Below, piece by piece: positions 8,116 through 18,600 of a DNA stretch of 64,000 nucleotides (positions are counted from its first letter, which is position 1; every line of letters begins with the position of its first letter). Made by a program: the position numbers and the translations under genes. The DNA comes from Mycobacterium sp. WUMAC-067. GTDB lineage: Bacteria; Actinomycetota; Actinomycetes; Mycobacteriales; Mycobacteriaceae. The stretch is from assembly GCF_020217485.1 (NCBI RefSeq), contig NZ_JAEKMI010000006.1, positions 1 through 64,000 of the forward strand, in the 5' to 3' direction. Under the pieces are notes generated by a model. That model searched no databases and had not been told where the DNA came from. It worked only from the letters and a program-made list of their open reading frames with translations.

Positions 8116-9789
8116 TCAGACTTCGATCTGGGGATGCAACCGGCTGATCGTCCAGATACGTTGCCGGCGCGCCATGAACGCCGCCGCTGCGATGAATGCG
8201 ATCGAGAACCCCGTGAGCACCAGGGCGTCGCGAATCAGGTTGCCGCTCAGGCCGCCTGAAACGGTGACGCGCAGACCGTCGACCAGATAGGTCATGGGCA
8301 CCACCGGGTGGGCGGCCCGAAACGGCGCCGGGGTGGTCTCCACCGGATAGAGGCCACCGCAGCAGGTCAACTGCACGATGAGCAAGGCCAGCGACAGCGC
8401 TGATCCGATGACGCCGAACGCGATCCGCAAGAAATGGTCGATCGACACGAAGGCGCCGGCGGCCAGGATCAACAACCCGGCCATCCAGACCGGCCGCTGG
8501 GGGTCGAGGCCCAGGCCCAGCCACACCACGCCGAACAGGATGAGGCCACCGACGGCGGTGACCGCGGTGACCGGCAGCCACCCCGCGACGGCGACGGTGA
8601 GCGCACTGACCCGTCCGGCGAACGCCCGCAGGTTGATCGGCCGGAAGAACAGGTACGCCAGCAGCCCGACCACCCACAACGCGATCGCGAAGAAAAACGG
8701 GGCGAACCCGCGCCCGTACTCGCGGGCCGGGTTCAGGTTGTCCATCGTGATGCCGACGGGTGAGCCGAGCACGTTGGCGGCCGTCGCGGTCTGCGCAGGG
8801 TTGACGTCGGGAACCTTGTGCAGGGTGTCGTCGATGACCTTGGCGATGTCGACGGCGCCGCTGTTCGACTGGTCGGCGCCGGTTTGCAGGGTCCTGCTGC
8901 CCGAGTCCAGTGCCTGCAGCGACACCGAGATCTGCTTGGCGCCGTCGGCGACTTGGCCCGCTCCCGTCGTCAGGGTGTGGGATAGATTCTTCGCCGCGAG
9001 CAACGCCTTCTTGATCTCGTCGGCTCGTGGCTGATTGTCCGGGACGAGCGCCAGCACCATGTCGATGACTCGTTCGAACGCCGCGTCGGCGGCGGCGTTG
9101 ACGCTTTGCACCCGCTGCGCCCCGGCGCCGACGCTGGCCGCCCCCGATTGCAGCGCCTCGATGCCTTGGGTCAGCGCGGCACTGCCCTGCTGTGCGAGCA
9201 CCGTGCCGTCGACCAGCCGGTGGGCGCCGTCCGAGGCGGTCTTGAGTTGCTGCTTGACCTGCGCGAGGTCGCTGTAAAGCGTGCTGGCATAAGCGGAATG
9301 GGCCGCGCTGTTGATCTTCTCCTGCAGTTCGGCCTTGGCCGCCTGCGCCACAATGCCCGCGACGAAGTTGTTCGCGTCGTTGAGGGTGATCGTCATGCCC
9401 GCCCGCTCGGGGACGGGATTTTGCGCGCTGACCAGCTTTTGGGTGAAGTCCGGCGGGACCGTGATCGTGAAGTAGTAGCGACCGTGTTCCAGGCCGTCAT
9501 GCGCGGTGCGGGCATCGGTGAAGTGCCACTGGAACGCATTCGACGCCCGGAGTTGTTGGCTGAACTGCTCGCCGGCATCGATCAGCTGGCCGTTGGCCAC
9601 GGCCGGCCGGTCCTGATCGACAACGGCGACGGGAATCTGGCTCGTCCTGCCGTACGGATCCCAGTTCGCCCACAGATAGAGCGACCCGTAGAGCAGCGGG
9701 ATGAGCGAAAGCCCCGCCGGCACCAGCCAACGCACCGGGCCGCGGAAGCGACGAAATTCGAGGACGGCCAGACGCAGGGCGGTGATCAA
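8116..9789 (-). CDS. YhgE/Pip-type ABC-2 membrane protein
   Basis: A 557-residue protein with one N-terminal membrane helix (about 22-44, WLVPAGLSLIPLLYGSLYLW), a long extracytoplasmic segment of about 300 residues with repeated Gln/Ala/Ser heptad-like helices, and five or six C-terminal helices (from about 355). This is the YhgE/Pip architecture, related to ABC-2 permeases. The start is TTG at 9789, whose bases overlap the stop of the upstream ATPase gene (9786-9789), so the two are translationally coupled. Substrate unknown. The gene is convergent with the DUF222 gene, 12 bp apart. Confidence 0.8.
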   Translation of the reverse strand: MITALRLAVLEFRRFRGPVRWLVPAGLSLIPLLYGSLYLWANWDPYGRTSQIPVAVVDQDRPAVANGQLIDAGEQFSQQLRASNAFQWHFTDARTAHDGLEHGRYYFTITVPPDFTQKLVSAQNPVPERAGMTITLNDANNFVAGIVAQAAKAELQEKINSAAHSAYASTLYSDLAQVKQQLKTASDGAHRLVDGTVLAQQGSAALTQGIEALQSGAASVGAGAQRVQSVNAAADAAFERVIDMVLALVPDNQPRADEIKKALLAAKNLSHTLTTGAGQVADGAKQISVSLQALDSGSRTLQTGADQSNSGAVDIAKVIDDTLHKVPDVNPAQTATAANVLGSPVGITMDNLNPAREYGRGFAPFFFAIALWVVGLLAYLFFRPINLRAFAGRVSALTVAVAGWLPVTAVTAVGGLILFGVVWLGLGLDPQRPVWMAGLLILAAGAFVSIDHFLRIAFGVIGSALSLALLIVQLTCCGGLYPVETTPAPFRAAHPVVPMTYLVDGLRVTVSGGLSGNLIRDALVLTGFSIAFIAAAAFMARRQRIWTISRLHPQIEV

Positions 9790-10484
9790 TGTGCTTCTCC
9801 ATCGGGGACGGGAATGCGGTCACGGTCGATCGGGTGACGCAACCGTGTGACGACGATGTCGGTCGAGTCGAAACCATCGGGGATCTGCGTGCCGCCGGCG
9901 ACGACGGTGCAGCCACGCTCGCGCAGTGCGCTCAACCCGGCCCACACCCGGCGGCTTTCTTCGGGTCCGCAGCCGCGATCAACGTCGTCGATGACCATCG
10001 CGCCGGGGCGCTCCGCCACGGCCAGGGCCGCGGCCAACAGCACACGGTCGTCGGGCTTCAGCTCACCGATCGGTAATTTGCGTGGTGTTTCGAGCCCGAC
10101 AATGTCGAACGCCTCGGCCACCGCGGCGCGCGTCGAGCGCCCGCGGCTGGTGAAGAAGCGCTCGGCGACATGCTCTTCCACGGTCAGATGTTCGTCGAGC
10201 TCGACCGCGGGCGACGCCGCCGCGACCGCGACCAGTTGCTGCACCTGCCTCGAATCGCCGGGCAGTCGATAACCGCCGACCGCGACGGTCCCCGTCACCA
10301 GCCGCATGCGCCCGGCCAATGCGAGCAGCATGGATGTGCGTCCCGAGCCCGCGGGCCCGGCGATCACCCCCAGCTGTCCCGCCGCGATGTCCGTTGACAC
10401 GTTCGCGACCGCGCATCCCTGCGGACCGCGAACGCTGATGCCGCGCGCGACGATCTGCACACCCTGGAATTCCACTGACCGCAT
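9786..10484 (-). CDS. Degenerate ABC-type ATPase partner of the YhgE/Pip protein
   Basis: A 232-residue protein with the outline of an ABC nucleotide-binding domain, but every catalytic motif is altered. The Walker A loop is GPAGSGRTS (43-51) with Arg49 for the invariant lysine. The signature LSGGQ is replaced by ELKPDD (about 141-146). Walker B AMVIDD (162-167) has Asp for the catalytic glutamate, and the switch histidine is missing in TVVAGGTQ. The Arg codon (CGC) was checked on the minus strand. It is upstream of and coupled to the permease gene. It may be a structural or regulatory partner rather than an efficient ATPase. Confidence 0.75.
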   Translation of the reverse strand: MRSVEFQGVQIVARGISVRGPQGCAVANVSTDIAAGQLGVIAGPAGSGRTSMLLALAGRMRLVTGTVAVGGYRLPGDSRQVQQLVAVAAASPAVELDEHLTVEEHVAERFFTSRGRSTRAAVAEAFDIVGLETPRKLPIGELKPDDRVLLAAALAVAERPGAMVIDDVDRGCGPEESRRVWAGLSALRERGCTVVAGGTQIPDGFDSTDIVVTRLRHPIDRDRIPVPDGEAH

Positions 10485-10608
10485 TTACCCCAGGCATGAG
10501 CGCTCAAACAAGGGCCGCACGGTTCCTCACGAGAATGGTGGCGGGCCGGCTCATCGTGGTGTCACACTGGTACGCCACCTGAGCACACTGGGCGAAAGGT
10601 CCACGGAC

Positions 10609-11088
10609 GTGAGCAAGAAAGCCCCATCCGCGGCGGACGCCGCGCGGAACAACCTCGAGGCGGAGCTGGGCCGGCTGCGACAGCGGCGCGACCGCCTCGA
10701 GGCCGAAGTCAAGAACGACCGTGGGATGGTGGGCGATCACGGCGACGCGGCCGAGGCCATCCAGCGCGCCGACGAACTCGTCGTCCTGTCCGACCGGATC
10801 AACGAACTGGACCGGCGTCTGCGGGCCGGGCCGCCGGACTCCGACTCCTCCGCGACGCTGCCCGGCGGCACCGAAGTGACCCTGCGGTTCGCCGACGGCG
10901 AGGTGGTCACGATGCACGTGATCTCGATCGTCGAGGAGACGCCCGTCGGCCGGGAGGCCGAGACGCTGACCGCGCGCAGCCCGCTGGCCCAGGCCCTGGC
11001 CGGGCGCAAGCCGGGCGACACGGTGACCTACTCGACGCCGCAGGGCGAGAACCAGGTCGAGTTGATCGCGGTCAAACTGCCCCGCTGA
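10609..11088 (+). CDS. GreA/GreB-like RNA polymerase secondary-channel factor (Rv3788-like)
   Basis: A 159-residue protein with an N-terminal coiled coil (about 10-75; [20 protein letters not shown] then [16 protein letters not shown] at the tip) and a C-terminal FKBP-like domain (about 85-159; [21 protein letters not shown]). This is the Gre/Rnk architecture. The H37Rv homologue Rv3788 is known as a Gre-family factor that binds near the secondary channel and inhibits transcription rather than stimulating cleavage. GTG 10609 is chosen over the longer frame because GAAAGG precedes it by about nine bases and the residues match the family start. It is divergent from the ABC pair. Confidence 0.87.
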   Translation: MSKKAPSAADAARNNLEAELGRLRQRRDRLEAEVKNDRGMVGDHGDAAEAIQRADELVVLSDRINELDRRLRAGPPDSDSSATLPGGTEVTLRFADGEVVTMHVISIVEETPVGREAETLTARSPLAQALAGRKPGDTVTYSTPQGENQVELIAVKLPR

Positions 11089-11117
11089 CGATGCCCGCCA
11101 CTGCCCGGCGGCCCCGT

Positions 11118-11123
11118 TAGACT
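11118..11123 (+). promoter_or_regulatory. -10 element for leaderless GtrA-like gene
   Basis: TAGACT fits the mycobacterial TANNNT -10 and lies six bases before ATG 11130, so transcription should begin at or next to the A of the start codon. No Shine-Dalgarno is present, which supports leaderless translation. Confidence 0.6.
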
Positions 11124-11129
11124 CCCCCA

Positions 11130-11552
11130 ATGCTTCCCCCCGAGTCCTCAACCGCGCCGGCGCGCCTGAGCCTGACGACGCAGGTCACGCGCTTCGTCGT
11201 CACGGGCGGCCTGGCCGGCATCGTGGACTTCGGGCTCTACCTGATGCTGTTCAAGGCGGTGCACCTACAGGTCGACGTGGCCAAGTCCATCAGCTTCATC
11301 GTCGGCACCATCACCGCCTACCTGATCAACCGCCGGTGGACCTTCCAGGCTCCCCCCAGCACCGCCCGGTTCGTCGCGGTCATGGTTCTCTACGCCATCA
11401 CCTTCGCCGTGCAGGTCGGACTGAACCACCTGTGCCTGGCTTTCCTGCACTACCAGGCGTGGGCGATCCCGGTCGCGTTCGTGATCGCGCAGGGCACCGC
11501 GACGGTGATCAACTTCGTCGTGCAGCGGGCCGTAATCTTCCGCATCCACTGA
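11130..11552 (+). CDS. GtrA-family membrane protein (Rv3789-like)
   Basis: A 140-residue four-helix GtrA/DPMS-type membrane protein, orthologue of Rv3789. The hallmark is [16 protein letters not shown] in helix 1 and [10 protein letters not shown] between helices 2 and 3. Rv3789 was proposed as a decaprenyl-phosphoryl-arabinose flippase and later as an anchor that recruits AftA, so the role is not settled; its position just before dprE1 fits both. The N-terminus is about 19 residues longer than the recalled H37Rv form, but the leaderless promoter supports ATG 11130. Confidence 0.85.
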   Translation: MLPPESSTAPARLSLTTQVTRFVVTGGLAGIVDFGLYLMLFKAVHLQVDVAKSISFIVGTITAYLINRRWTFQAPPSTARFVAVMVLYAITFAVQVGLNHLCLAFLHYQAWAIPVAFVIAQGTATVINFVVQRAVIFRIH

Positions 11553-11553
11553 G

Positions 11554-11570
11554 CCGCCTTCGGCAGGCGG
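11554..11570 (+). terminator. Short GC hairpin between the GtrA-like gene and dprE1
   Basis: CCGCCT (11554-11559), loop TCGGC, AGGCGG (11565-11570), followed by a pyrimidine run ending in TTT. It starts two bases after the GtrA-like stop. TACCCT at 11571-11576, directly behind it, could serve as a -10 for dprE1 (ATG 11585), so the site may separate two transcripts or attenuate read-through. Confidence 0.4.
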
Positions 11571-11584
11571 TACCCTCTTTGACG

Positions 11585-12967
11585 ATGTCGAGCACCGATC
11601 CCGTGACCAAGCCCACCCGGTTGATGGGCTTTGGGCGCACCGCACCGTCGGTGGCCCAGGTGCTCTCCACCCGCGATCCCGAGGTGATCGCCAAGGCGGT
11701 GGCCCGGGTGGCCGACTCCGGCGGCCGGGGCGTGATCGCCCGCGGGCTGGGCCGGTCCTACGGCGACAACGCGCAAAACGGCGGCGGCCTGGTGATCGAC
11801 ATGACCGGGCTCAACCGCATCCACTCGATCAGCGCCGACACCCAGCTGGTCGATGTCGACGCCGGCGTCAGCCTGGACCAATTGATGAAGGCGGCGCTGC
11901 CGTTCGGCCTCTGGGTTCCGGTGCTGCCGGGCACCCGCCAGGTCACCGTCGGCGGGGCGATCGCCTGCGACATCCACGGCAAGAACCATCACAGCGCGGG
12001 CAGCTTCGGCAACCACGTGCGGTCGATGGAACTGCTCATGGCCGACGGCTCCGTGCGCACCATCACCCCCGACGGCGACGACGCCGAGCTGTTCTGGGCC
12101 ACCGTCGGCGGCAACGGCCTGACCGGGATCGTGCTGCGCGCCACCATCGCCATGACGCCGACAGAGACGGCGTACTTCATCGCCGACGGCGTGGCCACCA
12201 GGGATCTCGACGAGACGGTCGCCGTTCACCTCGACGGCAGCGAGGCCAACTACACCTACTCCAGCGCCTGGTTCGACCTGATCAGTCCGCCACCGAAGCT
12301 CGGCCGAGCCGCGGTCAGCCGCGGCAGCCTGGCGAAGCTGGATCAATTGCCGAAGAAGCTCGCCAAGAACCCGCTGAAATTCGATGCGCCGCAGCTCTTG
12401 ACGGTGCCGAACGTGTTTCCGGTCAGCGCGATGAACAAGCTGTCGTTCATGGCGATCGGCGAGACGTACTACCGCCTCGGCGGAACCTACTCGGGCAAGA
12501 TCCAGAATCTGTCGCAGTTCTACCACATGCTGGATCTGGTCAGCGGCTGGAATAACGCTTACGGCCCAAGAGGTTTCGCCCAGCATCAGTTCCTGGTTCC
12601 GCCGGACGCGATGGACGAGTTCAAGGCCATCATCCGCTGGATCCAGACCACCGGCCACTACTCGGCGCTGAACGTGTTCAAGCTTTTCGGCCCGGGCAAC
12701 CGCGCGCCCCTGAGTTTCCCCATGGCCGGTTGGAACGTCGCGATGGACTTCCCCAACAAGCCGGGGATCAACGAGTTCCTCAACGAGCTCGACCGGCGCG
12801 CACTGGAATTCGGCGGACGGGTCTATACCGCCAAGGACTCCCGTGTCAGCGCGGAAACGTTTCACGCCATGTATCCGCGCATCGACGAATGGATCGCGGT
12901 ACGCCGCAAGGTCGACCCCTTGCGGGTGTTCGCCTCGGACATGGCCCGACGTTTGGAGCTGCTCTAG
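11585..12967 (+). CDS. dprE1: Decaprenylphosphoryl-ribose 2'-oxidase DprE1, natural Ala at the benzothiazinone-target cysteine
   Basis: A 460-residue flavoenzyme, orthologue of Rv3790, that oxidises decaprenyl-phosphoryl-ribose to the 2'-keto form as the first half of its epimerisation to arabinose. The FAD-binding domain shows [38 protein letters not shown] (covalent FAD region) and GNGLTG; the substrate domain ends [12 protein letters not shown]. In M. tuberculosis Cys387 sits in GWNICVDFP; here the same segment is GWNVAMDFP, so Ala386 replaces the residue that covalent benzothiazinones modify. The active-site lysine segment YTAKDS is kept. It runs 11 bp ahead of dprE2. Confidence 0.97.
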   Translation: MSSTDPVTKPTRLMGFGRTAPSVAQVLSTRDPEVIAKAVARVADSGGRGVIARGLGRSYGDNAQNGGGLVIDMTGLNRIHSISADTQLVDVDAGVSLDQLMKAALPFGLWVPVLPGTRQVTVGGAIACDIHGKNHHSAGSFGNHVRSMELLMADGSVRTITPDGDDAELFWATVGGNGLTGIVLRATIAMTPTETAYFIADGVATRDLDETVAVHLDGSEANYTYSSAWFDLISPPPKLGRAAVSRGSLAKLDQLPKKLAKNPLKFDAPQLLTVPNVFPVSAMNKLSFMAIGETYYRLGGTYSGKIQNLSQFYHMLDLVSGWNNAYGPRGFAQHQFLVPPDAMDEFKAIIRWIQTTGHYSALNVFKLFGPGNRAPLSFPMAGWNVAMDFPNKPGINEFLNELDRRALEFGGRVYTAKDSRVSAETFHAMYPRIDEWIAVRRKVDPLRVFASDMARRLELL

Positions 12968-12978
12968 ATGGTGTGCCA

Positions 12979-13743
12979 ATGGTTTTAGACGCCGTGGGAA
13001 ACCCGCAGACCATCCTGCTGCTCGGCGGCACCTCCGAGATCGGGCTGGCCATCTGCGAACGCTACCTGCAGAACGCGCACGCGCGAATCGTGCTGGCCGC
13101 CATGCCCAACGACCCCGGCCGCGACGCCGCCGTGGCGCAGATGAAGGCCGCCGGGGCGCGGTCGGTGGAGCTGATCGACTTCGAGGCCACCGACCCCGAC
13201 ACCCACCCGAAGATGATCGACCAGGCGTTCGCCAACGGTGATGTCGACGTCGCGATCGTCGCCTTCGGCATCCTCGGCGACGCCGAGGAGCTGTGGCAGA
13301 ACCAGCACAAGGCCGTGCTGGCCGCCGAGATCAACTACACCGCAGCGGTTTCGGTGGGCGTGCTGCTGGCCGAGAAGATGCGCGCCCAGGGCTTCGGCCA
13401 GATCATCGCGATGAGTTCGGCCGCCGGCGAGCGGGTGCGACGGTCCAACTTCGTCTACGGCTCCACCAAGGCCGGGCTGGACGGATTCTACCTGGGGTTG
13501 GGAGAAGCGTTGCGCGAGTTCGGGGTTCGCGTCCTGGTGATTCGTCCCGGCCAGGTGCGTACCCGGATGAGCGCGCACGTCAAGGAAGCGCCTCTGACCG
13601 TCGACAAGGAGTACGTCGCCAACCTCGCGGTCACCGCTGCCGCAAAAGGTAAGGAATTGGTTTGGGCACCAGCAGCATTCCGTTACGTGATGATGGTGTT
13701 GCGACACGTCCCGCGCCCCATCTTCCGCAAGCTGCCAATCTGA
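12979..13743 (+). CDS. dprE2: Decaprenylphosphoryl-2-keto-ribose reductase DprE2
   Basis: A 254-residue short-chain dehydrogenase, same length as recalled for Rv3791. It reduces the keto intermediate made by DprE1 to decaprenyl-phosphoryl-arabinose, the only arabinose donor for arabinogalactan and lipoarabinomannan. The NADH-binding loop is GGTSEIG (16-22) and the active site YGSTKAG follows the catalytic serines in [12 protein letters not shown] 12979 is used because [17 protein letters not shown] matches the family start. Only two bases separate its stop from the next gene aftA, so they are co-translated. Confidence 0.95.
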   Translation: MVLDAVGNPQTILLLGGTSEIGLAICERYLQNAHARIVLAAMPNDPGRDAAVAQMKAAGARSVELIDFEATDPDTHPKMIDQAFANGDVDVAIVAFGILGDAEELWQNQHKAVLAAEINYTAAVSVGVLLAEKMRAQGFGQIIAMSSAAGERVRRSNFVYGSTKAGLDGFYLGLGEALREFGVRVLVIRPGQVRTRMSAHVKEAPLTVDKEYVANLAVTAAAKGKELVWAPAAFRYVMMVLRHVPRPIFRKLPI

Positions 13744-13745
13744 TC

Positions 13746-15626
13746 ATGCGCAACGCGCTGGCCACCCTCGGCCAGATGGCCTTGGCGGTGCTCGTCGCGG
13801 TGGCGGTCGCGGTGGTGTCGCTGATCGCCATCTCTCGCGTGCAGTGGCCGGCCTTTCCCTCGTCCAATCAACTGCACGCCCTGACCACCGTCGGGCAGGT
13901 CGGCTGCCTGGCCGGCCTGGTCGCCACCGGATGGGTGTGGCGGCGCGGACACCGGCTGCTCGCCCAAGTGGGCGGGCTGGTGTTCGTCTCCGCGTTCACC
14001 GTCGTCACCCTCGGCATGCCGCTGGGGGCCACCAAGCTGTATCTGTTCGGCATCTCCGTCGACCAGCAGTTCCGCACCGAATACGTCACCCGGCTCGCCG
14101 ACAGCCCCGCCCTGCGCGACATGACCTACCTCGGGCTGCCGCCGTTCTACCCGCCCGGCTGGTTCTGGATCGGCGGCCGTGCGGCGGCGCTGTCCGGGGC
14201 ACCGGCCTGGGAAGTCTTCAAACCGTGGGCCATCACCTCGATCGCCATCGCCGTCGCGGTCGCGCTGGTGCTGTGGTGGCGGATGGTCCGGTTCGAGTAC
14301 GCGCTGATCGTCACCGCCGCGACGGCCGCGGTCACGCTGGCCTACGGCTCGCCCGAGCCTTACTCGGCGATGATCACCGTGCTGTTACCGCCGGTGCTGG
14401 TGCTGACCTGGTCGGGCCTGCGTGCCGCGGACCGACCGGACGCGAGCCGCCGCGCGGGCTGGGGCGCGGTGATCGGCGCCGGGATTTTCCTGGGGTGGAC
14501 GGCCACCTGGTACACGCTGCTGTTCGGGTTCACCGCGTTCGCGCTCGCGCTGATGGCGCTGTGGCTGGCCGGCGTGCGCTGGCACCGGGACGGCGCGAAA
14601 GCCGCGCTCGATCCGCTGCGGCGCGTGGCCGTCATCGCCGGCATCGCCGTGGTGATCGGGTGCATCACCTGGCTGCCGTTCCTCGTGCGAGCGGCCCGCA
14701 GCCCGATCAGCAACACCGGAGGCGCCGCCCACTACCTGCCCGCCGACGGGGCCGAGCTGACCTTCCCGATGCTGCAGTTCACGCTGCTCGGCGTCGTGGC
14801 CATGATCGGCACCCTGTGGCTGGTGGTGCGCGCCCGCTCCTCGGTGCGGGCGGGTGCGCTGGCCATCGGGGTGCTGGCGGTCTACCTGTGGTCGCTGCTG
14901 TCGATGCTCAGCACCCTGGCGCGCATCACGCTGTTGTCGTTCCGGCTGCAGCCGACGCTGAGCGTGTTGCTGGTCGCCGCCGGGGCGTTCGGTTTCGTCG
15001 AGGCGACGCTGGCGCTCAAGCACCGCGGCCGCGCGATCGTCCCGGTCGCCGGCGCCATCGGCCTGGCCGCCGCGATCGCGTTCAGCCAGGACATACCCGA
15101 CGTGCTGCGGCCCGACCTGACCATCGCCTACACCGACACCGACGGCAACGGGCAACGCGGCGACCGGCGGCCGCCCAGCGCCGAAAAGTTCTACGCGACA
15201 ATCGATCACGACATCACGCAGGTGACCGGCAAGCCCCGCGACCAGACCGTGGTGATGACGGCCGACTACAGCTTCCTGTCCTTCTACCCCTACTGGGGCT
15301 TTCAGGGGCTCACCTCGCACTACGCCAACCCGCTCGCGCAATTCGATCTGCGGGCCGCGCAGATCACCAAGTGGTCCAAGCTCAAGACCGCCGACGAGCT
15401 GATCCACGCCCTGGACACCTGCCCCTGGCCGGCGCCGACGGTCTTTTTGATGCGCCGCGGCGCGAACGGCAACTACACCCTGCGGCTGGCCGAGGACGTC
15501 TATCCCAACCAGCCCAACGTGCGGCGTTACACCGTCGATCTGCGCGGCGCCCTGTTCGACAGCCCGCGTTTTGACGTCCGCAGCGTCGGGCCCTTCGTGC
15601 TGGCCGTCCGCAAGCCGACGGCGTAA
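13746..15626 (+). CDS. aftA: Galactan 5-O-arabinofuranosyltransferase AftA
   Basis: Orthologue of Rv3792, a GT-C (GT85) membrane enzyme that primes the galactan with the first arabinofuranose from decaprenyl-phosphoryl-arabinose. With ATG 13746 it has 626 residues, about ten membrane helices and a periplasmic C-terminal domain. Conserved segments include [18 protein letters not shown] and [19 protein letters not shown] 13746 follows the dprE2 stop by two bases; an in-frame TTG at 13662 would add 28 residues inside dprE2 and cannot be excluded because the recalled H37Rv protein also has a longer N-terminus. embC begins six bases after its stop. Confidence 0.93.
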   Translation: MRNALATLGQMALAVLVAVAVAVVSLIAISRVQWPAFPSSNQLHALTTVGQVGCLAGLVATGWVWRRGHRLLAQVGGLVFVSAFTVVTLGMPLGATKLYLFGISVDQQFRTEYVTRLADSPALRDMTYLGLPPFYPPGWFWIGGRAAALSGAPAWEVFKPWAITSIAIAVAVALVLWWRMVRFEYALIVTAATAAVTLAYGSPEPYSAMITVLLPPVLVLTWSGLRAADRPDASRRAGWGAVIGAGIFLGWTATWYTLLFGFTAFALALMALWLAGVRWHRDGAKAALDPLRRVAVIAGIAVVIGCITWLPFLVRAARSPISNTGGAAHYLPADGAELTFPMLQFTLLGVVAMIGTLWLVVRARSSVRAGALAIGVLAVYLWSLLSMLSTLARITLLSFRLQPTLSVLLVAAGAFGFVEATLALKHRGRAIVPVAGAIGLAAAIAFSQDIPDVLRPDLTIAYTDTDGNGQRGDRRPPSAEKFYATIDHDITQVTGKPRDQTVVMTADYSFLSFYPYWGFQGLTSHYANPLAQFDLRAAQITKWSKLKTADELIHALDTCPWPAPTVFLMRRGANGNYTLRLAEDVYPNQPNVRRYTVDLRGALFDSPRFDVRSVGPFVLAVRKPTA

Positions 15627-15632
15627 CGGCTG

Positions 15633-18600
15633 ATGAGCACCGAGACCACGCCTCAAACGGGGCCGCACACCGCGGAAGAACTAGCATCTAGCACCGTGCA
15701 AGCCACGGAAGCCAATCACCGGATCGCCCGGCTGATTGCTTCCGTCGCCGGGCTGCTCGGCGTGCTGCTGGCGATCGCCACCCCGCTGCTGCCGGTCGAC
15801 CAGACGACCGCCCAGCTGAACTGGCCCCAGAACGGCACCTTCGGCAGCGTCGAGGCGCCCCTGATCGGCTATGTGGCCACCGATCTGAACATCACCGTCC
15901 CGTGCCAGGCCGCCGCCGGGCTGACCGGTGGGGGCAACGCCGGCAAGACGGTGTTGCTGTCGACGGTGCCCAAGCAGGCGCCCACGGCCGTCGACCGCGG
16001 TCTGCTGATCGTGCGCGCCAACGACGAGCTGGTGCTGGTCGTGCGCAACGTCCCGGTGGTGAGCGCCCCGCTGAGCCAGGTGCTCGGCCCGGCCTGCCAG
16101 CGGCTGACGTTCACCGCGCACGCCGATCGGGTCACCGCCGAGTTCGTCGGGCTGACCCAGGGACCCAACAGCGAGCATCCCGGCTCGCCGCTGCGCGGCG
16201 AGAAGAGCGGCTACGACTTCCGGCCGCAGATCGTCGGCGTCTTCACCGATCTGAGCGGACCGACGCCCCCCGGGCTGAGCTTCTCGGCGACCGTCGACAC
16301 CCGCTACAGCAGCAGCCCCACCCCGCTGAAGATGGCGGCGATGATCCTGGGGCTGGTGCTGACCGCCGCCTCCCTGGTCGCGCTGCACCGGCTCGACACC
16401 GCCGACGGCACCCGGCACCGCCGCTTCCTGCCCGCGCGCTGGTGGTCGCTCGGCGGGCTGGACGCCCTGGTCATCGCGGTGCTGGTGTGGTGGCATTTCG
16501 TCGGCGCCAACACCTCCGACGACGGCTACATCCTGACCATGGCCCGGGTGTCCGAGCACGCCGGCTACATGGCCAACTACTACCGCTGGTTCGGCACGCC
16601 CGAGGCCCCCTTCGGCTGGTACTACGACCTGCTGGCGCTGTGGGCTCATGTGAGCACCACCAGCATCTGGATGCGGTTGCCGACCCTGGTGATGGCGCTG
16701 ACGTGCTGGTGGGTGATCAGCCGGGAGGTCATGCCCCGCCTGGGTCATGCGGTCAAGCAGAACCGCGCGGCGGCCTGGACCGCGGCGGGCACGTTCCTGG
16801 CCGTCTGGCTCCCGCTCGACAACGGTTTGCGCCCCGAGCCGATCATCGCCCTGGGCATCTTGCTGACGTGGTGTTCGGTGGAGCGCGCGGTGGCCACCAG
16901 CCGGCTGCTGCCGGTGGCGATCGCGTGCATCATCGGGGCGCTGACCCTGTTCTCCGGGCCGACGGGCATCGCCTCGATCGGCGCCCTGCTGGTCGCGATC
17001 GGGCCGCTGCGCACCATCCTGCACCGCAGGATCAAGCGGTTCGGCGCGCTACCGCTGGCGCTGCCGTTGCTGGCCGCGGTCACCGTCACCGCCATCCTGA
17101 TCTTCCGCGACCAGACGCTGGCCGGTGAGGTCCAGGCCACCATGCTCAAGCGCGCCGTCGGCCCCAGCCTGAGTTGGTTCGACGAACACATCCGCTACGA
17201 GCGGCTGTTCATGGCCAGCCCCGACGGGTCGGTGGCCCGCCGCTTCGCCGTCCTCGCGCTGGTGCTCGCGCTCGGGGTCACGGTCGCAATGTCGTTGCGC
17301 AAGGGGCGAATTCCGGGCACCGCCGCCGGGCCGAGCCGCCGCATCGTCGGGATCACCATCATCTCCTTCGTCGCGATGATGTTCACCCCCACCAAGTGGA
17401 CCCACCACTTCGGCGTGTTCGCCGGACTGGCCGGGCCGCTGGGCGCGCTGGCCGCGGTCGCGGTGACGGCGGTGGCCATGCGGTCGCGGCGCAACCGCAC
17501 CGTGTACGCGGCCGTGGTGTTGTTCTTGGTGGCGCTGTCCTTCGCCAGCGTCAACGGCTGGTGGTACGTCTCGAATTTCGGTGTGCCGTGGTCGAATGCG
17601 TTCCCGGCGTGGCATTACGCCTTCGCCACCGCGCTGCTCGGGCTGACCGTGGTGGTGCTGCTGCTGGCCGCATGGTTCCACTTCGTCGCCCCCGAGAACG
17701 GGCCGGCCAAGACCCGACTGGGCGCGCGCGTGGCGGGAATCATCCAGTCCCCGTTGGCAATTGCGACGTGGGTGCTGGTGGTGTTCGAGGTGGCGTCGCT
17801 GACCCTGGCGATGACCGATCAATATCCGGCGTGGTCGGTCGGTCGCTCCAACCTGCAAGCGCTGACCGGCAAGACGTGCGGACTGGCCGAGGACGTGCTG
17901 GTGGAGCAGGACCCTAACGCGGGCATGCTGTCGCCGGTGGGCGCCTCGGCGGCCGACGCCCTCGGGGCCGGCCTGTCGGAAGCCTTCACGCCCAACGGAA
18001 TTCCCGCCGATGTCCGCGCCGACCCGGTGATGGAACGGCCGGGTGACCGCAGCTTCGTCAACGACGAGGAGAAGACCGGCAGCAACCAGGCGGGCACCGA
18101 GGGCGGCACCACCCCCGCGCCGGGAATCAACGGATCGTCGGCCCAGCTGCCCTTCAGCCTCGACCCCGCGCGCACACCGGTGCTCGGCAGCTGGCGTGCG
18201 GGCATCCAGATTCCCGCGCACCTGCGGTCCGGCTGGTATCGGCTGCCCGCGCGCGACCAGGCCGGACCGCTGCTGGTGGTGAGCGCGTCCGGGCGCTTCG
18301 ACCCGCGCGAGGTCCAGGTGCAGTGGGCCACCGACGAGCAGGCGGCCAGCGGGCGTCCCGGCGGCTCGTTCCAATTCGCCGACGTGGGCGCGTCCCCGGC
18401 CTGGCGCAACCTGCGCCTGGCGCTCTCGGCAATCCCGCGTAACGCCACCCAGATTCGGTTGGTCGCCGACGACGAGGACCTGGCGCCACAGCACTGGATC
18501 GCGCTGACACCGCCGCGCATCCCGCGGCTGCGCACGCTGCAGGACGTGGTGGGCTCCGCCGACCCGGTGTTCTTGGACTGGCTCGTCGGGCTGGCGTTCC

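Noticed and set aside
6601..10500. Genomic island or prophage between wzm and the Gre-like gene.
   Set aside because: No integrase, transposase, tRNA site or flanking repeat is visible and composition looks like the surroundings; only gene replacement relative to H37Rv can be stated.
13662..13745. Upstream TTG start for aftA, adding 28 residues.
   Set aside because: It lies inside dprE2 without a ribosome site; ATG 13746 follows the dprE2 stop by two bases. Kept as an alternative because the H37Rv protein is longer at the N-terminus.
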